64,000 nt of DNA from Streptomyces sp. NRRL S-118 (GTDB taxonomy: Bacteria > Actinomycetota > Actinomycetes > Streptomycetales > Streptomycetaceae): assembly GCF_000716335.1 (NCBI RefSeq), contig NZ_KL591006.1, positions 213,330 through 277,329 on the forward strand, in the 5' to 3' direction. The translations under genes were made by a program, and so were the position numbers. The stretch's first letter is position 1; each line of letters opens with the position of its first letter. The notes under the pieces were generated by a model, which was given only the letters and a program-made list of their open reading frames with translations, searched no databases and was not told the origin of the DNA. Shown piece by piece: positions 54,902 to 63,600 of the stretch.

Positions 54902-55480
54902 CTACTGGTCGGCCGGCGTGGTGGTCTTCTTCGCCGCGGGCTTGCGGGCCACCGGCGCCTTCTTCGCCGGGGCGGGCTTCTTCGCCGCGGACTCGGCGCG
55001 GTCCCCCGCCGGGGAAGCGGGCGTGGACGCGGTCGTGGACGACGGGGTGGCCGGGGAGTCCGGCTCGACCGCCACCGCGATCTCGGTCAGCTCCTCGGCG
55101 GCCTCGCCGCGCCACTGCCGCACGGCCTGCTCGCCGTGCTCGGCGACCCGCTCGTAGGTCTCACGCGCCCTGACCGCGTACTCGGCGGCCACGCCGACGC
55201 TCCGCAGCGCGAAGTCCTGGGCGGTCTCGCCCAGCTTCTTCAGGTCCGTGTCCAGCGACCCGAGCACCTCGGTGACCTTGGCCTGCGCCTCCTTGGCCTG
55301 CGCGGTCACCTTCTCCTGCACGACCTTGGGGTCGGTGTTGCGCACCGCGTCGATCCGCGCCGGCGCCTCCGTCCTGAGCTGCTCGATCAGACCGGGCACC
55401 TTCTTGGCCTGCTGCACGGCGAGGTCCGCCGTACCGGCGGCGAAGTAGAGGGGCGTACGCAGTTCTTCGATGATGGCCAC
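54902..55480 (-). CDS. HbhA-like helical protein with Lys/Ala/Pro-rich tail
   Basis: A 192-residue protein made of an extended coiled coil (AIIEELRTPLYFAAGTADLAVQQAKKVPGLIEQLRTEAPARID, then VQEKVTAQAKEAQAKVTEVLGSLDTDLKKLGETAQDFALRSVG) and a C-terminal KKPAPAKKAPVARKPAAKKTTTP repeat. This is the plan of mycobacterial heparin-binding haemagglutinin (HbhA), which binds sulfated sugars and lipid bodies. In Streptomyces a structural or DNA/lipid-associated role is likelier. Confidence 0.78.
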   Translation of the reverse strand: MAIIEELRTPLYFAAGTADLAVQQAKKVPGLIEQLRTEAPARIDAVRNTDPKVVQEKVTAQAKEAQAKVTEVLGSLDTDLKKLGETAQDFALRSVGVAAEYAVRARETYERVAEHGEQAVRQWRGEAAEELTEIAVAVEPDSPATPSSTTASTPASPAGDRAESAAKKPAPAKKAPVARKPAAKKTTTPADQ

Positions 55481-55509
55481 TGTGGGTCCTCCGGGAGGGG
55501 TCGCGGATG

Positions 55510-55914
55510 TCAGTCGTCGGTTGAGGTGCCGTCCTCGGTGATGTCATCGGCGCCTCTGGTCTCCGCATCGAGCCCGTTCTCCTTGCGGAACGAGTCGTAG
55601 ATCTGGAGCAGCACCTGCTTCTGCCGCTCGTTGATCGAGGGATCGGCGAGGATCACGGCACGCGTCTCCAGTTCCTCGCGCTCCCGCTCCTCGAGGATCC
55701 CGGCCCGTACGTACAGCGTCTCGGCGGAGATCCGCAGCGCCTTGGCGACCTGCTGCAGCACCTCCGCGCTGGGCTTGCGCAGCCCGCGCTCGATCTGGCT
55801 CAGATACGGATTGGACACCCCGGCGGCATCGGCGAGCTGCCGCAGGGACAGCTGCGCGGTGCGCCGCTGCTCGCGGAGGTACTCACCGAGATTGCCGACG
55901 TTGAGTGATGCCAT
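55510..55914 (-). CDS. XRE-family helix-turn-helix regulator
   Basis: A 134-residue protein. The DNA-binding domain is residues 8-65 (LGEYLREQRRTAQLSLRQLADAAGVSNPYLSQIERGLRKPSAEVLQQVAKALRIS), followed by a helical region and an acidic tail (AETRGADDITEDGTSTDD). The mycobacterial counterpart is Rv0474, next to hbhA. It lies 29 bases upstream of the HbhA-like gene and may regulate the group. Confidence 0.9.
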   Translation of the reverse strand: MASLNVGNLGEYLREQRRTAQLSLRQLADAAGVSNPYLSQIERGLRKPSAEVLQQVAKALRISAETLYVRAGILEEREREELETRAVILADPSINERQKQVLLQIYDSFRKENGLDAETRGADDITEDGTSTDD

Positions 55915-56027
55915 GCCACCGATGCTGCACCACCCTGCTAACTATTGCAAGCAAATGCTTGCTGGTGTGTCACACCTCGCATGCCGCCCGGTGGGCCCCG
56001 CTCCGCCCCTTCCCCGCCGCCGGCGCC

Positions 56028-56636
56028 TCACGCCGCCTCCGCCTGCGGGAAGCGCGCGAGCGGTGCCTCGCGCTGGAAGAAGGTCTTCGCGCGGATCATC
56101 GCCCGCTCGTCGGCGCGGACCTGGCCCGGACGGGAACCGTTGCCGAGGAGCACGCCGCCGAAGTTCATCCCCAGGTAGGCCGCCGTGTGGTTCAGGGTGG
56201 TGACCAGTCCGTCGGCCCGGGCCTCGCCGCGGTCCGCCATGACCGTCACGCCCCACAGCGTGCGGCCCGCCATGCGCCGCTTGAAGTCGGAGCCGGGGAC
56301 CGCCAGCCAGCCCGACCAGTAGTCGAGGTAGCGCTTGGTGTGCGCGGACAGGCTGTACCAGTACAGGGGCGAGGCGATGACGATGTCGGTGGCCTCCAGG
56401 GTGGCCTGCCGCAGCGTCTCCTCGGGCTCGGCCGCCTGCCAGGCCTCGCTCTCGTGGCGTCCGTCCTGGAAGTCGGGCAGCGGTACCCGGGTCAGGTCGA
56501 TCCAGCGCTGCGGGACGTCCGCCGGCAACTGCTCGGCGGCGGCCCGGGCGAGCATCTCCGTGTTGCCGTCGCTGCGGGAGCTGCCGAGGACGAAGAGGAA
56601 GGAGCGGTCCGGGCCGGGGGTGGTGTCGCTGGTCAT
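56028..56636 (-). CDS. NAD(P)H-dependent flavodoxin-like oxidoreductase
   Basis: A 202-residue flavodoxin-fold FMN reductase: FMN phosphate loop VLGSSRSDGNTEMLARAA near residue 17, DIVIASPLYWYSLSAHTKRYLDYWSGW near 88 and GVTVMADRG near 130. Probably a quinone- or azo-reducing enzyme. It is followed in the same direction by no clear partner and is 77 bases downstream of the aminotransferase. Confidence 0.86.
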   Translation of the reverse strand: MTSDTTPGPDRSFLFVLGSSRSDGNTEMLARAAAEQLPADVPQRWIDLTRVPLPDFQDGRHESEAWQAAEPEETLRQATLEATDIVIASPLYWYSLSAHTKRYLDYWSGWLAVPGSDFKRRMAGRTLWGVTVMADRGEARADGLVTTLNHTAAYLGMNFGGVLLGNGSRPGQVRADERAMIRAKTFFQREAPLARFPQAEAA

Positions 56637-56713
56637 GTGTGCTCCGGTCTCGGCCCCGGGTCTCCCGGGGCAATCGGTGAGGTACCGGCTTCCAACTCCT
56701 TTGCCCGGCCCGC

Positions 56714-57922
56714 CTATTCCGCGCCCCGCCGGGTCAGCGCCGCCGCCATGCGCCGCACCGCCTCCGTGAGCAGCTCCGGCGAGGCCGCCAGGTTGAGCCG
56801 TACGTGCCCGGCGCCGCCCGTGCCGAACGCCGCGCCGGAGACCAGCGCCACCCGGCCGCGCTCGAGGAAGAAGGCGGCGGGGTCGGCACCGCCGAGGTCG
56901 AGGGCGCGGCAGTCCAGCCAGGCGAGGTACGTCGCCTCGCCCGGGCGGTGGGAGACGCCGGGCAGGTGCCGCGCCAACAGGTCCCCGAACAGGCGCCGGT
57001 TGGCGTCGAGCCCCGCGAGCAGGGCGTCGAGCCAGGCGGTCCCCTCGCGCAGGGCCACGGTGTGCGCCATCACGCCCAGGTGGCTCGGGCCGTGGCTCAC
57101 CTCCTCCGGCAGGCGTGCCAGGTCGCCGGCGGCCGCGGGGCCGAAGACCGCGAGGGCCGCCTTGAGCCCGGCGAGGTTCCACGCCTTGGACGCCGACATC
57201 AGGGACATGCCGTCCTCCGCGCCCGGCACGCTCAGGTACGGCACGAAGGCGGACCCGCCGGCCACGATCGGGGCGTGGATCTCGTCCGCCACGACGCGCA
57301 CGCCGTGGCGGCCGGCCAGGGCGGCGACCGCGGTGAGCTCCTCGGCGGTGTGCAGGGTGCCGGTCGGGTTGTGCGGGCTGCACAGCAGGTACGCGGCCCG
57401 CCGCCCGCCCGCCGCGGCGCGGTGGAACGCCTCCTCCAGCGCGGCGAGGTCGATGCGCAGGTCCTCGCCGAGGGGCACCTCGACGACGCGCCGGTCCAGG
57501 TGGGTCACGAACTGGTAGAAAGGCGGGTAGACGGGGTTGTTGACGATGACCGCGTCGCCCGGGCCGGTGACGAGCTTCAGCAGTTCCACGGCGCCGAGCA
57601 TCACATCGGGGACCAGGGCCGTGCGCTCCACGGCCACGCCGTCCCAGCCCCAGCGCTTGCCGGCGAACTCCGCGAGCGCCTCGGCGTATCCCGTGCCGGC
57701 CGGGTAGCCGGTGTCGCCGAGCGCGATCGCGTCGTGGAGCGCCCGCGCGACGGGCTCCGCCAGGGGTACGTCCATCTCGGCGACCCACAGCGGCAGCACG
57801 TCCTCGGGATGCGTGCGCCACTTGACGCTGGTGCGCCGGCGGAGCTGGTCGAGGGAGAGCACGCGCAGCGGGTTCGGTACCGGTCCGCCGGGTGCGGCGT
57901 GCGCCTGCGGTATGTCGGCCAT
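56714..57922 (-). CDS. PLP-dependent C-S lyase (MalY/PatB cystathionine beta-lyase)
   Basis: A 402-residue fold-type I aminotransferase relative that cleaves sulfur amino acids. Motifs: [65 protein letters not shown] and the PLP lysine in [10 protein letters not shown] near residue 230. ATG 57922 (MADIPQAH) is used; GTG 57928 is an alternative. Divergent from the PPOX gene. Confidence 0.88.
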   Translation of the reverse strand: MADIPQAHAAPGGPVPNPLRVLSLDQLRRRTSVKWRTHPEDVLPLWVAEMDVPLAEPVARALHDAIALGDTGYPAGTGYAEALAEFAGKRWGWDGVAVERTALVPDVMLGAVELLKLVTGPGDAVIVNNPVYPPFYQFVTHLDRRVVEVPLGEDLRIDLAALEEAFHRAAAGGRRAAYLLCSPHNPTGTLHTAEELTAVAALAGRHGVRVVADEIHAPIVAGGSAFVPYLSVPGAEDGMSLMSASKAWNLAGLKAALAVFGPAAAGDLARLPEEVSHGPSHLGVMAHTVALREGTAWLDALLAGLDANRRLFGDLLARHLPGVSHRPGEATYLAWLDCRALDLGGADPAAFFLERGRVALVSGAAFGTGGAGHVRLNLAASPELLTEAVRRMAAALTRRGAE

Positions 57923-58107
57923 GGGCACACGGTAGGCCGCGCGCCGCGGGGAAGCACCCCCGCCTGCCCCGTCCGGGCCGCAGCCCGCGGGGCCGGCCGG
58001 GCGCAGCCATGTCCCGGTCGGTACGCGCGCCGGGAATTCCCGTGCCGGGAGGGGGTGTTGGGGCGTACGGAGTACCGTGCACCGCGACCCGAACGGAGAA
58101 CGCGACC

Positions 58108-58512
58108 GTGACAGCCACCCTCCCGGAGCAGCTCAAGAAGTTCATCGACGAGGCCAGGGCGTTCGCGACCGTGGCGACGCTCCTGCCCGACGGGCAGCCG
58201 CACCTGACGGTCGTCTGGATCAAGCGCGACGGCGAGGACCTGCTGTTCTCCACCACCGCGCAGCGCATGCAGGGCAGGAACCTCGCCCGCGACCCGCGGA
58301 TCACCGTGATGATCAATCCGCCCGACGACCCGTACACGTACGCGGCCGTCCGCGGCGCCGCCACTCTCACGCCGGACCCGGCCGGGGAGCTCGCGGACGA
58401 ACTGTCGTACAAGTACACGGGTCAGGACTTCGCCTCGTATCTGCAGGGGAGGGCGGACGGCGACCGCGTCGTCGTGCGGGTGACCCCGGCCAGGGTCACC
58501 GGGCGCTTCTGA
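58108..58512 (+). CDS. PPOX-class F420/FMN-dependent enzyme
   Basis: A 134-residue split-barrel protein of the class that binds F420 or [53 protein letters not shown], and [17 protein letters not shown] 58108 is chosen from GGAG nine bases upstream. Its last 17 bases overlap the convergent helicase gene. Confidence 0.84.
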   Translation: MTATLPEQLKKFIDEARAFATVATLLPDGQPHLTVVWIKRDGEDLLFSTTAQRMQGRNLARDPRITVMINPPDDPYTYAAVRGAATLTPDPAGELADELSYKYTGQDFASYLQGRADGDRVVVRVTPARVTGRF

Positions 58513-60553
58513 GGGCGGGCGGGACGAGTCCCCGCGGCAGCTCGCCGGTGTGCAGGACGTCCAGGCGGGAGACCGCCCGGGTGAGCACGACGTAGAGGCG
58601 GTGCCCGCCGCGCGGTTCGGCATCCACGATGGCGGCGGGCTCGGCGACCACGACGTGGTCGTACTCCAGTCCGGTGGCGAGGGCCGCCGGCAGGACGGTG
58701 ACCCGGGCGTCCGGCCCGGCCGGCTCCTCGCCCGGTGCGCCCGTGCCGATCCCCGCCCGGGTGAGCGCGTCGCGCAGCAGCGCGGCCGTCGGCGCGGTGG
58801 CGATCACACCGATCGAGCCCTCGCGGGCGAGGGCGGCCCGTACCGCCCCGACCGTCGCCGCCGCGAGACCGGCGGACGGCACCCGGCGGACGGTCACCTC
58901 GCCCCCGGCCCGCAGCGACCGGGGCCGCGGCACGTCGACGTCCAGGGTGGCGAGCAGCCGGCCGGCGAGCTCCACGACGTTCGCCGGGACGCGGTACCCG
59001 GCGGTCAGGGGGATCACGGGCGCCGACGGCTTGCCCAGGTGGGCCAGTTGCGCGGCCCAGCTGCGGGCGGCCCACGGCGTGGTGCCCTGCGCGAGGTCGC
59101 CCAGCACGGTGAGGGACCCGGAGCGGGCGCGGCGGGCGATGGCGCGGCACTGCATCGGCGACAGGTCCTGCGCCTCGTCGACGACGATGTGACCATAGCC
59201 GCCGGGGCGTTCGACGAGCCCCGCGAGCTCGTCCAGCAGCACCAGGTCGGCCGCCGTCCACCGTGCCGAGCGGTACGAGCGGGGCGGCTCGGCCCAGCGG
59301 ACGGCGGCCCGCTCGGCCGGGGTCAGCGCCTCGTCGCGCGGATCGGCCAGCACTTCCGCCAGCACCTCCTCGGGCGTCACCTTGGGCCAGCACGCGTCGA
59401 CGAACGCCGACACCGCCCGGCTCCGCCCGATCCTGCGCACCCATGCGTCGCTCCGCGGCCCGGCGCGGCGCTCGGCCTGCGCCTGAACCGCCCGCACCAC
59501 CCGGCTGCGCACCCGCTCACGCCCCACCGCATAGGGCGGCGCCTCGGCCCGCACGTCCGCGACGACACGTTCCAGCTCGGCCACCGGCACCCGCCACCGG
59601 TACGAGCCGTCCGGCACGGCCAGCGGCTCGGTGGGGCCGGTGACGCGCCGGTGCAGCGCCCGGCGCAGGACGCCCGCCATGCGGGCGTCGTGCTTGACGG
59701 CCGCGGCCTCCGCGGAGTCGTGCGCCCGCACCGCGTGCCCGCGCGCCACCTCGTCCTCGACCGTCGACTGCCGGACCTCCGACTCGCCGAGCGCGGGGAG
59801 CACTTCGGCGATGTACGACAGGAAGGCGCGGTTCGGCCCGAGGACCAGCAGCCCGCCGCGCCGCAGGCGCTGCGGATAGGTGTAGAGCAGGTAGGCGGCC
59901 CGGTGCAGTCCGACGGCCGTCTTGCCGGTGCCGGGCGCTCCCTGTACGCAGACGGAGTCGGCCGGGTCGGCCCGTACGAGGTCGTCCTGCTCGGGCTGGA
60001 GGGTGGCGGCGATGTCCCGCATGGGCCCCACGCGGGGCCGCTCGATCTCTCCGGCGAGGATGGCGCTCGCGCCGGGAGCCCCCGGGCCGGCCGGTCCCGG
60101 TTCGGCCGTGGCCAGGTGCTCGTCCTCCAGGCCCGTCAGGTCCGCCGGATCGCCGTCGCTGTGCGGTGCCCAGCCGAATCGCCGCCGTACACGCACGCCC
60201 TGGGGGTCGCGGGTGCTCGCCTGGTAGAAGGTGCGGGCGACGGGGGCGCGCCAGTCGACGACGAGCGGTGGGGCCGCGGGGTGTTCGCCGATGCGGCGGC
60301 GGCCGATGTAGTGGCGCCGGCCGTCCGCCAGTTCGAGCCGGCCGAAGAAGAGGGGGCCCGGCCGCTCCTCGCGCAGCTCCTTGGCGCGGCTGCGCAGCCG
60401 GTGCCCGAGGACCTCGGCGTCGGCGCCGGACGCGGAGACGTCCTCGCCGGTGACGACGTGGTGGGCGGCGCCCTCGATCATGCGGGTCAGGGCCGCGCGG
60501 CAGGTGTCGTGGTAGGTCCGTTCCGAGCTCAGTTCATGGTCGAGTGTCGTCAT
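58496..60553 (-). CDS. HelD-like ATPase associated with RNA polymerase
   Basis: A 685-residue UvrD/HelD-family protein. The N-terminal coiled arm (STY.HDTCRAALTRMIEG) and YIGRRRIGEHP segment are typical of actinobacterial HelD. Walker A is QGAPGTGKTAVGLHRAAYLLYTY near residue 202, motif II DEAQDLSPMQ near 442, motif III LGDLAQGTTPW, and the C-terminal motif VLPAALATGLEYDHV. HelD removes stalled RNA polymerase from DNA; Streptomyces relatives (HelR) can confer rifampicin tolerance. The mRNA appears leaderless: TATACT ends 7 bases before the ATG. Confidence 0.87.
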   Translation of the reverse strand: MTTLDHELSSERTYHDTCRAALTRMIEGAAHHVVTGEDVSASGADAEVLGHRLRSRAKELREERPGPLFFGRLELADGRRHYIGRRRIGEHPAAPPLVVDWRAPVARTFYQASTRDPQGVRVRRRFGWAPHSDGDPADLTGLEDEHLATAEPGPAGPGAPGASAILAGEIERPRVGPMRDIAATLQPEQDDLVRADPADSVCVQGAPGTGKTAVGLHRAAYLLYTYPQRLRRGGLLVLGPNRAFLSYIAEVLPALGESEVRQSTVEDEVARGHAVRAHDSAEAAAVKHDARMAGVLRRALHRRVTGPTEPLAVPDGSYRWRVPVAELERVVADVRAEAPPYAVGRERVRSRVVRAVQAQAERRAGPRSDAWVRRIGRSRAVSAFVDACWPKVTPEEVLAEVLADPRDEALTPAERAAVRWAEPPRSYRSARWTAADLVLLDELAGLVERPGGYGHIVVDEAQDLSPMQCRAIARRARSGSLTVLGDLAQGTTPWAARSWAAQLAHLGKPSAPVIPLTAGYRVPANVVELAGRLLATLDVDVPRPRSLRAGGEVTVRRVPSAGLAAATVGAVRAALAREGSIGVIATAPTAALLRDALTRAGIGTGAPGEEPAGPDARVTVLPAALATGLEYDHVVVAEPAAIVDAEPRGGHRLYVVLTRAVSRLDVLHTGELPRGLVPPALRSAR

Positions 60554-60560
60554 TCCACCG

Positions 60561-60589
60561 AGTATAACGTAACCGAGTTACGTTTTTAA
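60561..60589 (-). promoter_or_regulatory. helD promoter with embedded palindromic operator
   Basis: Minus strand: -35 TTAAAA (60584-60589), 17-base spacer, -10 TATACT (60561-60566). The palindrome AACGTAAC-CGA-GTTACGTT (60566-60584) fills the spacer exactly. The start codon is 7 bases after the -10, so translation is probably leaderless. Confidence 0.78.
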
Positions 60590-60654
60590 CCGAGGCAAAG
60601 GATGTCGGAACGATGAACTCCGGGCAACCGGCGATCAACACGAACGGACCATCG

Positions 60655-60684
60655 TTGACACTCTCCGTGTTCGGAAGCTAACTT
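60655..60684 (+). promoter_or_regulatory. Promoter of the CDPS-P450 operon
   Basis: TTGACA (60655-60660), 18-base spacer, TAACTT (60679-60684): a good housekeeping-sigma promoter, with an expected start near 60691 and a leader of about 65 bases. In the leader, AGGAGC-ACGAG-GCTCCT (60705-60721) and GAAGGA-CT-TCCTTC (60738-60751) can form hairpins; the second would cover the only ribosome site. Confidence 0.7.
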
Positions 60685-60754
60685 CACGGCGTCGTCGCCA
60701 CACCAGGAGCACGAGGCTCCTCCGGGACTAGCGACGCGAAGGACTTCCTTCCAG

Positions 60755-61561
60755 TTGACGACTGAGACCGTCTTCGAGATTCAGCCCTTCACCCCTCCGG
60801 ACACGGGCACGGACACCGCTGCCGGACTCTTCACCGTCCGGCCCTACACCGCCCACTGCCGGGTGATCCACGCCGAGGGCGCCCACGCCGTCATCGGCGT
60901 GTCACCCGGCAACAGCTACTTCTCCGCCCAGCGCGTCACCGATCTGGCCCGCTGGGGCGTCGCCCACTTCGACCAGGTGGACTTCGTCTACACCGACCTC
61001 CACGTGGCCGAGATGTACGAGGCGTCCGGCTACACCGCCGACGACGCCCGCCGCAAAGCCGTCAAGAACCTGCGCGGCGTGCGCGCCAAGGTCACCGGTG
61101 CCGTCGCGGCCGTCGACCCCGAGGGGCGGCGCCTGCGCGCCCACCCCATGTCGGCGTTCCTGGACAACCCGGCGTACCGGGACATCCACCGCCACCTGCG
61201 GGACCGGCTGGAGACGGACGCGGACTTCCGCGCGACCTGCAACGCGCTCGTGGACACCTTCCTCTCCTCCAAGGTCCTGGACGGGAAGGCCCCCACGGCC
61301 CGGCAGCGCGAGGTGTGCGTGGAGTACGTCTGCGCCGAGGCCCCGCTGTTCCTGGACACCCCTGCCATCCTCGGCGTGCCGTCGTCCCTCAACTGCTACC
61401 ACCAGCTGCTGCCGATGGCCGAGCTGCTCTACTCGCGCGGCTCCGGCCTGCGCGCCTCCCGCAACCAGGGCCACGCCGTCGTGACCCCCGCAGCACGCGC
61501 CACGCGCGCGGAACACGCACCGGGCGCGGAACGCGCCGAAGGAGAGACCGATGTCCACTGA
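60755..61561 (+). CDS. Cyclodipeptide synthase, Rv2275-like (probable cyclo-Tyr-Tyr synthase)
   Basis: Makes a diketopiperazine from two aminoacyl-tRNAs. 268 residues. Catalytic Ser50 in [11 protein letters not shown], Asn53, Tyr191 and Glu195 in [10 protein letters not shown], and Tyr215-His216 in SLNCYHQ, placing it in the NYH subfamily. Long identical stretches to M. tuberculosis Rv2275 as I recall it: [63 protein letters not shown]. Against AlbC, pocket residue 200 is Asn rather than Leu, as in Rv2275. The TTG start follows a GAAGGA. The stop overlaps the P450 start by 11 bases. Confidence 0.92.
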   Translation: MTTETVFEIQPFTPPDTGTDTAAGLFTVRPYTAHCRVIHAEGAHAVIGVSPGNSYFSAQRVTDLARWGVAHFDQVDFVYTDLHVAEMYEASGYTADDARRKAVKNLRGVRAKVTGAVAAVDPEGRRLRAHPMSAFLDNPAYRDIHRHLRDRLETDADFRATCNALVDTFLSSKVLDGKAPTARQREVCVEYVCAEAPLFLDTPAILGVPSSLNCYHQLLPMAELLYSRGSGLRASRNQGHAVVTPAARATRAEHAPGAERAEGETDVH

Positions 61562-62792
61562 GACGCTTCCGACTCTTCCGACGCTTCGGACCGCCGAGAC
61601 GCCCCGGACCCTCTCCGACGAGCTGCCGGCCTTCCCCTTCTCCTGGCGCGGCGACCAGCTCCCCGCGGAGATCGAGGACCTGCGCAAGGAGCCGGTCAAG
61701 CGGGTGCGCACCATCGCCGGCGACCCCGCGTGGCTGGTGTCCTCCCACGCCCTGTGCAAGCAGGTTCTGGAGGACCGCAGGTTCAGCCTGAAGGACACCT
61801 CGGCACCCGGTGTGCCCCGGCAGTACGCCCTGACGATCCCGCCGGAGGTCGTCAACAACATGGGCAACATCACCGGCGCCGGCCTGCGCAAGGCGGTGCT
61901 CAAGGCACTGAACCCCAAGGCGCCGGGGCTCGTGGAGTGGATGCGGTCGGCCGCCGCCGACCTGGTCGACCGCATCCTCGCCGACGGCGCCCCGGCGGAC
62001 CTGCGCGGGCAGTTCGCCGACCCGTACTCGGCGGCCATGCACTGCCACATCCTCGGCATCCCGCAGGCGGACGCACCCCGCCTGATGAGGAGCCTGGACA
62101 TCGCGTTCATGAACTCCGCGTGCCCCGTCACCGGCGCCAAGCTCAACTGGGACCGGGACATCGCGTACATGGTCGACCGCCTGGACGATCCGTCCACCAC
62201 CGGGCTGATGGCCGAACTCGCGGCGCTGCGCGGGGACCCGGAGTACGACCACCTCACCGACGAGATGCTGGCGACCGTCGGCGTGACCATGTTCGGCGCG
62301 GGTGTCATCTCCACCGCCGGCTTCCTCACGATGGCCCTGTTCGCGCTCATCCAGCACCCGGAGCTGAAGGCCGAACTCCTCGCCGACCGCGGGAAGATCC
62401 CCGCGGCCGTCGACGAACTGCTGCGCATCAACCTCTCCATCGGCGACGGGCTGCCGCGCCTCGCGCTGGAGGACGTCGCCCTCGGCGACGTGGAGGTGAA
62501 GAAGGGCGAGCTCGTGCTGGTGCTGGTCGAGGGCGCCAACTTCGACCCCGAGGCGTTCCGCGACCCGCACACCGTGGATCTGACGCGCGAGAACAACACC
62601 GCGCACCTGTCCTTCGGCGGCGGGCAGCACTACTGCCCGGCGACCGCGCTGGGCAGGAAGCACGCGGAGATCGCCCTGGAGACCCTGCTCGACCGGATGC
62701 CCGGCCTGGACCTGGCCGTGCCCGTCGCGCAGCTGGTCTGGCGGACCGGGTTCATGAAGCGCATCCCCGAGCGGCTGCCCGTCCTCTGGTAA
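61551..62792 (+). CDS. CYP121-like cytochrome P450 (mycocyclosin synthase type)
   Basis: A 413-residue P450. It follows recalled CYP121 with a fixed offset of 17-18 and keeps its pocket: Thr95 (T77), Asn103 (N85) in VVNNMGNI, Phe186 (F168), Trp200 (W182), Ala250 and Ser254 (A233, S237) in FGAGVIST, and the C-terminus [12 protein letters not shown]121 joins the two tyrosine rings of cyclo-Tyr-Tyr by a C-C bond. Differences: Met62 becomes Leu80, Gln385-Arg386 becomes Met402-Lys403, and the haem loop [10 protein letters not shown] has Ala after the Cys362-Pro pair where nearly all P450s have Gly. Coupled to the CDPS gene. Confidence 0.92.
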   Translation: MSTETLPTLPTLRTAETPRTLSDELPAFPFSWRGDQLPAEIEDLRKEPVKRVRTIAGDPAWLVSSHALCKQVLEDRRFSLKDTSAPGVPRQYALTIPPEVVNNMGNITGAGLRKAVLKALNPKAPGLVEWMRSAAADLVDRILADGAPADLRGQFADPYSAAMHCHILGIPQADAPRLMRSLDIAFMNSACPVTGAKLNWDRDIAYMVDRLDDPSTTGLMAELAALRGDPEYDHLTDEMLATVGVTMFGAGVISTAGFLTMALFALIQHPELKAELLADRGKIPAAVDELLRINLSIGDGLPRLALEDVALGDVEVKKGELVLVLVEGANFDPEAFRDPHTVDLTRENNTAHLSFGGGQHYCPATALGRKHAEIALETLLDRMPGLDLAVPVAQLVWRTGFMKRIPERLPVLW

Positions 62793-62886
62793 CCGCCCCG
62801 GGGCCCGGGGAAGCCGGCCCCGGCCCGTGGAAGGCCACCCGGCAAGGCCACCTGACCGCCGCCCTCCGTCCGGGGCGGCGGTCGGG

Positions 62887-63498
62887 TCATGTCAGGGCCC
62901 CGGCCAGCCCGTCCGCGAGCTGCCGGAACGCCAGATCCGCGGCGGCCACCGCGTCCGGCTCGACCGCGTCCGCCGCCTCGCCCACCTCGATCCGCCGCCA
63001 GTTCTCCTCGGCCAGGATCCGCTGGACGGCGACGATCTGGCCCGCCGCGAGCCGCGCCGCCACCCCGTCCCCGAGCGCCCGGCCCAACGCGCCCTCGGAC
63101 GCGCCCTGGTACGCGTACAACCGCGCCACCAGGCTCGGCGTCCCGTACAGCAGCCGGTGGAAGGCGAGCACCGGCGGCTCGTCGCACAGTCCGGTCACCG
63201 GGTCGCGGCGCGCGAGCCCGTCACGGAAGTGGCGGTGCAGGGCGTCGAGCGGGGCGGTGCCCGCCGGCCGGCCCAGGACGACGCGCGCCGCCTCGTCCCG
63301 GTGGTCGGCGAACCGGTGCAGGACGAGGTCCTCCTTGGCGGGGAAGTACCGGAACAGCGTCGGCTTGGAGACGTCGGCCGCCGCCGCGACCTCCGCCACC
63401 GACACCCGGTCGAAGCCCTTGTCCAGGAAGAGGGCGATCGCGGCCTCCGAGATCGCCTCGTACGTCTGCCGCTTCTTGCGTTCGCGCAACCCGCTCAT
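62887..63498 (-). CDS. TetR-family transcriptional regulator
   Basis: A 203-residue repressor. DNA-binding domain residues 8-55: RKKRQTYEAISEAAIALFLDKGFDRVSVAEVAAAADVSKPTLFRYFPAKEDLVL. The ligand domain is helical and unassigned. It is divergent from a quinone oxidoreductase gene with an inverted repeat between them, the usual layout for local control. ATG 63498 is used; GTG 63516 would add six residues. It is convergent with the P450. Confidence 0.9.
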   Translation of the reverse strand: MSGLRERKKRQTYEAISEAAIALFLDKGFDRVSVAEVAAAADVSKPTLFRYFPAKEDLVLHRFADHRDEAARVVLGRPAGTAPLDALHRHFRDGLARRDPVTGLCDEPPVLAFHRLLYGTPSLVARLYAYQGASEGALGRALGDGVAARLAAGQIVAVQRILAEENWRRIEVGEAADAVEPDAVAAADLAFRQLADGLAGALT

Positions 63499-63523
63499 GC
63501 CGCCGAGCCTACGCACCTGTTGA

Positions 63524-63541
63524 CCTCAAGTCGGCTTGACG
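63524..63541. promoter_or_regulatory. SoxR-box-like palindrome between tetR and the oxidoreductase
   Basis: CCTCAAGTCGGCTTGACG fits CCTCAAG-N4-CTTGAGG at 13 of 14 defined positions. As at the SoxR box near 23431, it is preceded by TTGACC (63520-63525); CAGACT lies 19 bases further. It could bind SoxR or the adjacent TetR protein. Confidence 0.6.
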
Positions 63542-63600
63542 TTCCAGACTCGGACCCGCGGGCGCCGGAGGGGCCGGACAACGCCCGCGAACGGAGGGGT

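Noticed and set aside
62887..63498. TetR gene as the specific regulator of the CDPS-P450 operon
   Set aside because: It is convergent with the operon and divergent from an oxidoreductase with its own palindrome; no matching palindrome lies at 60600-60755.
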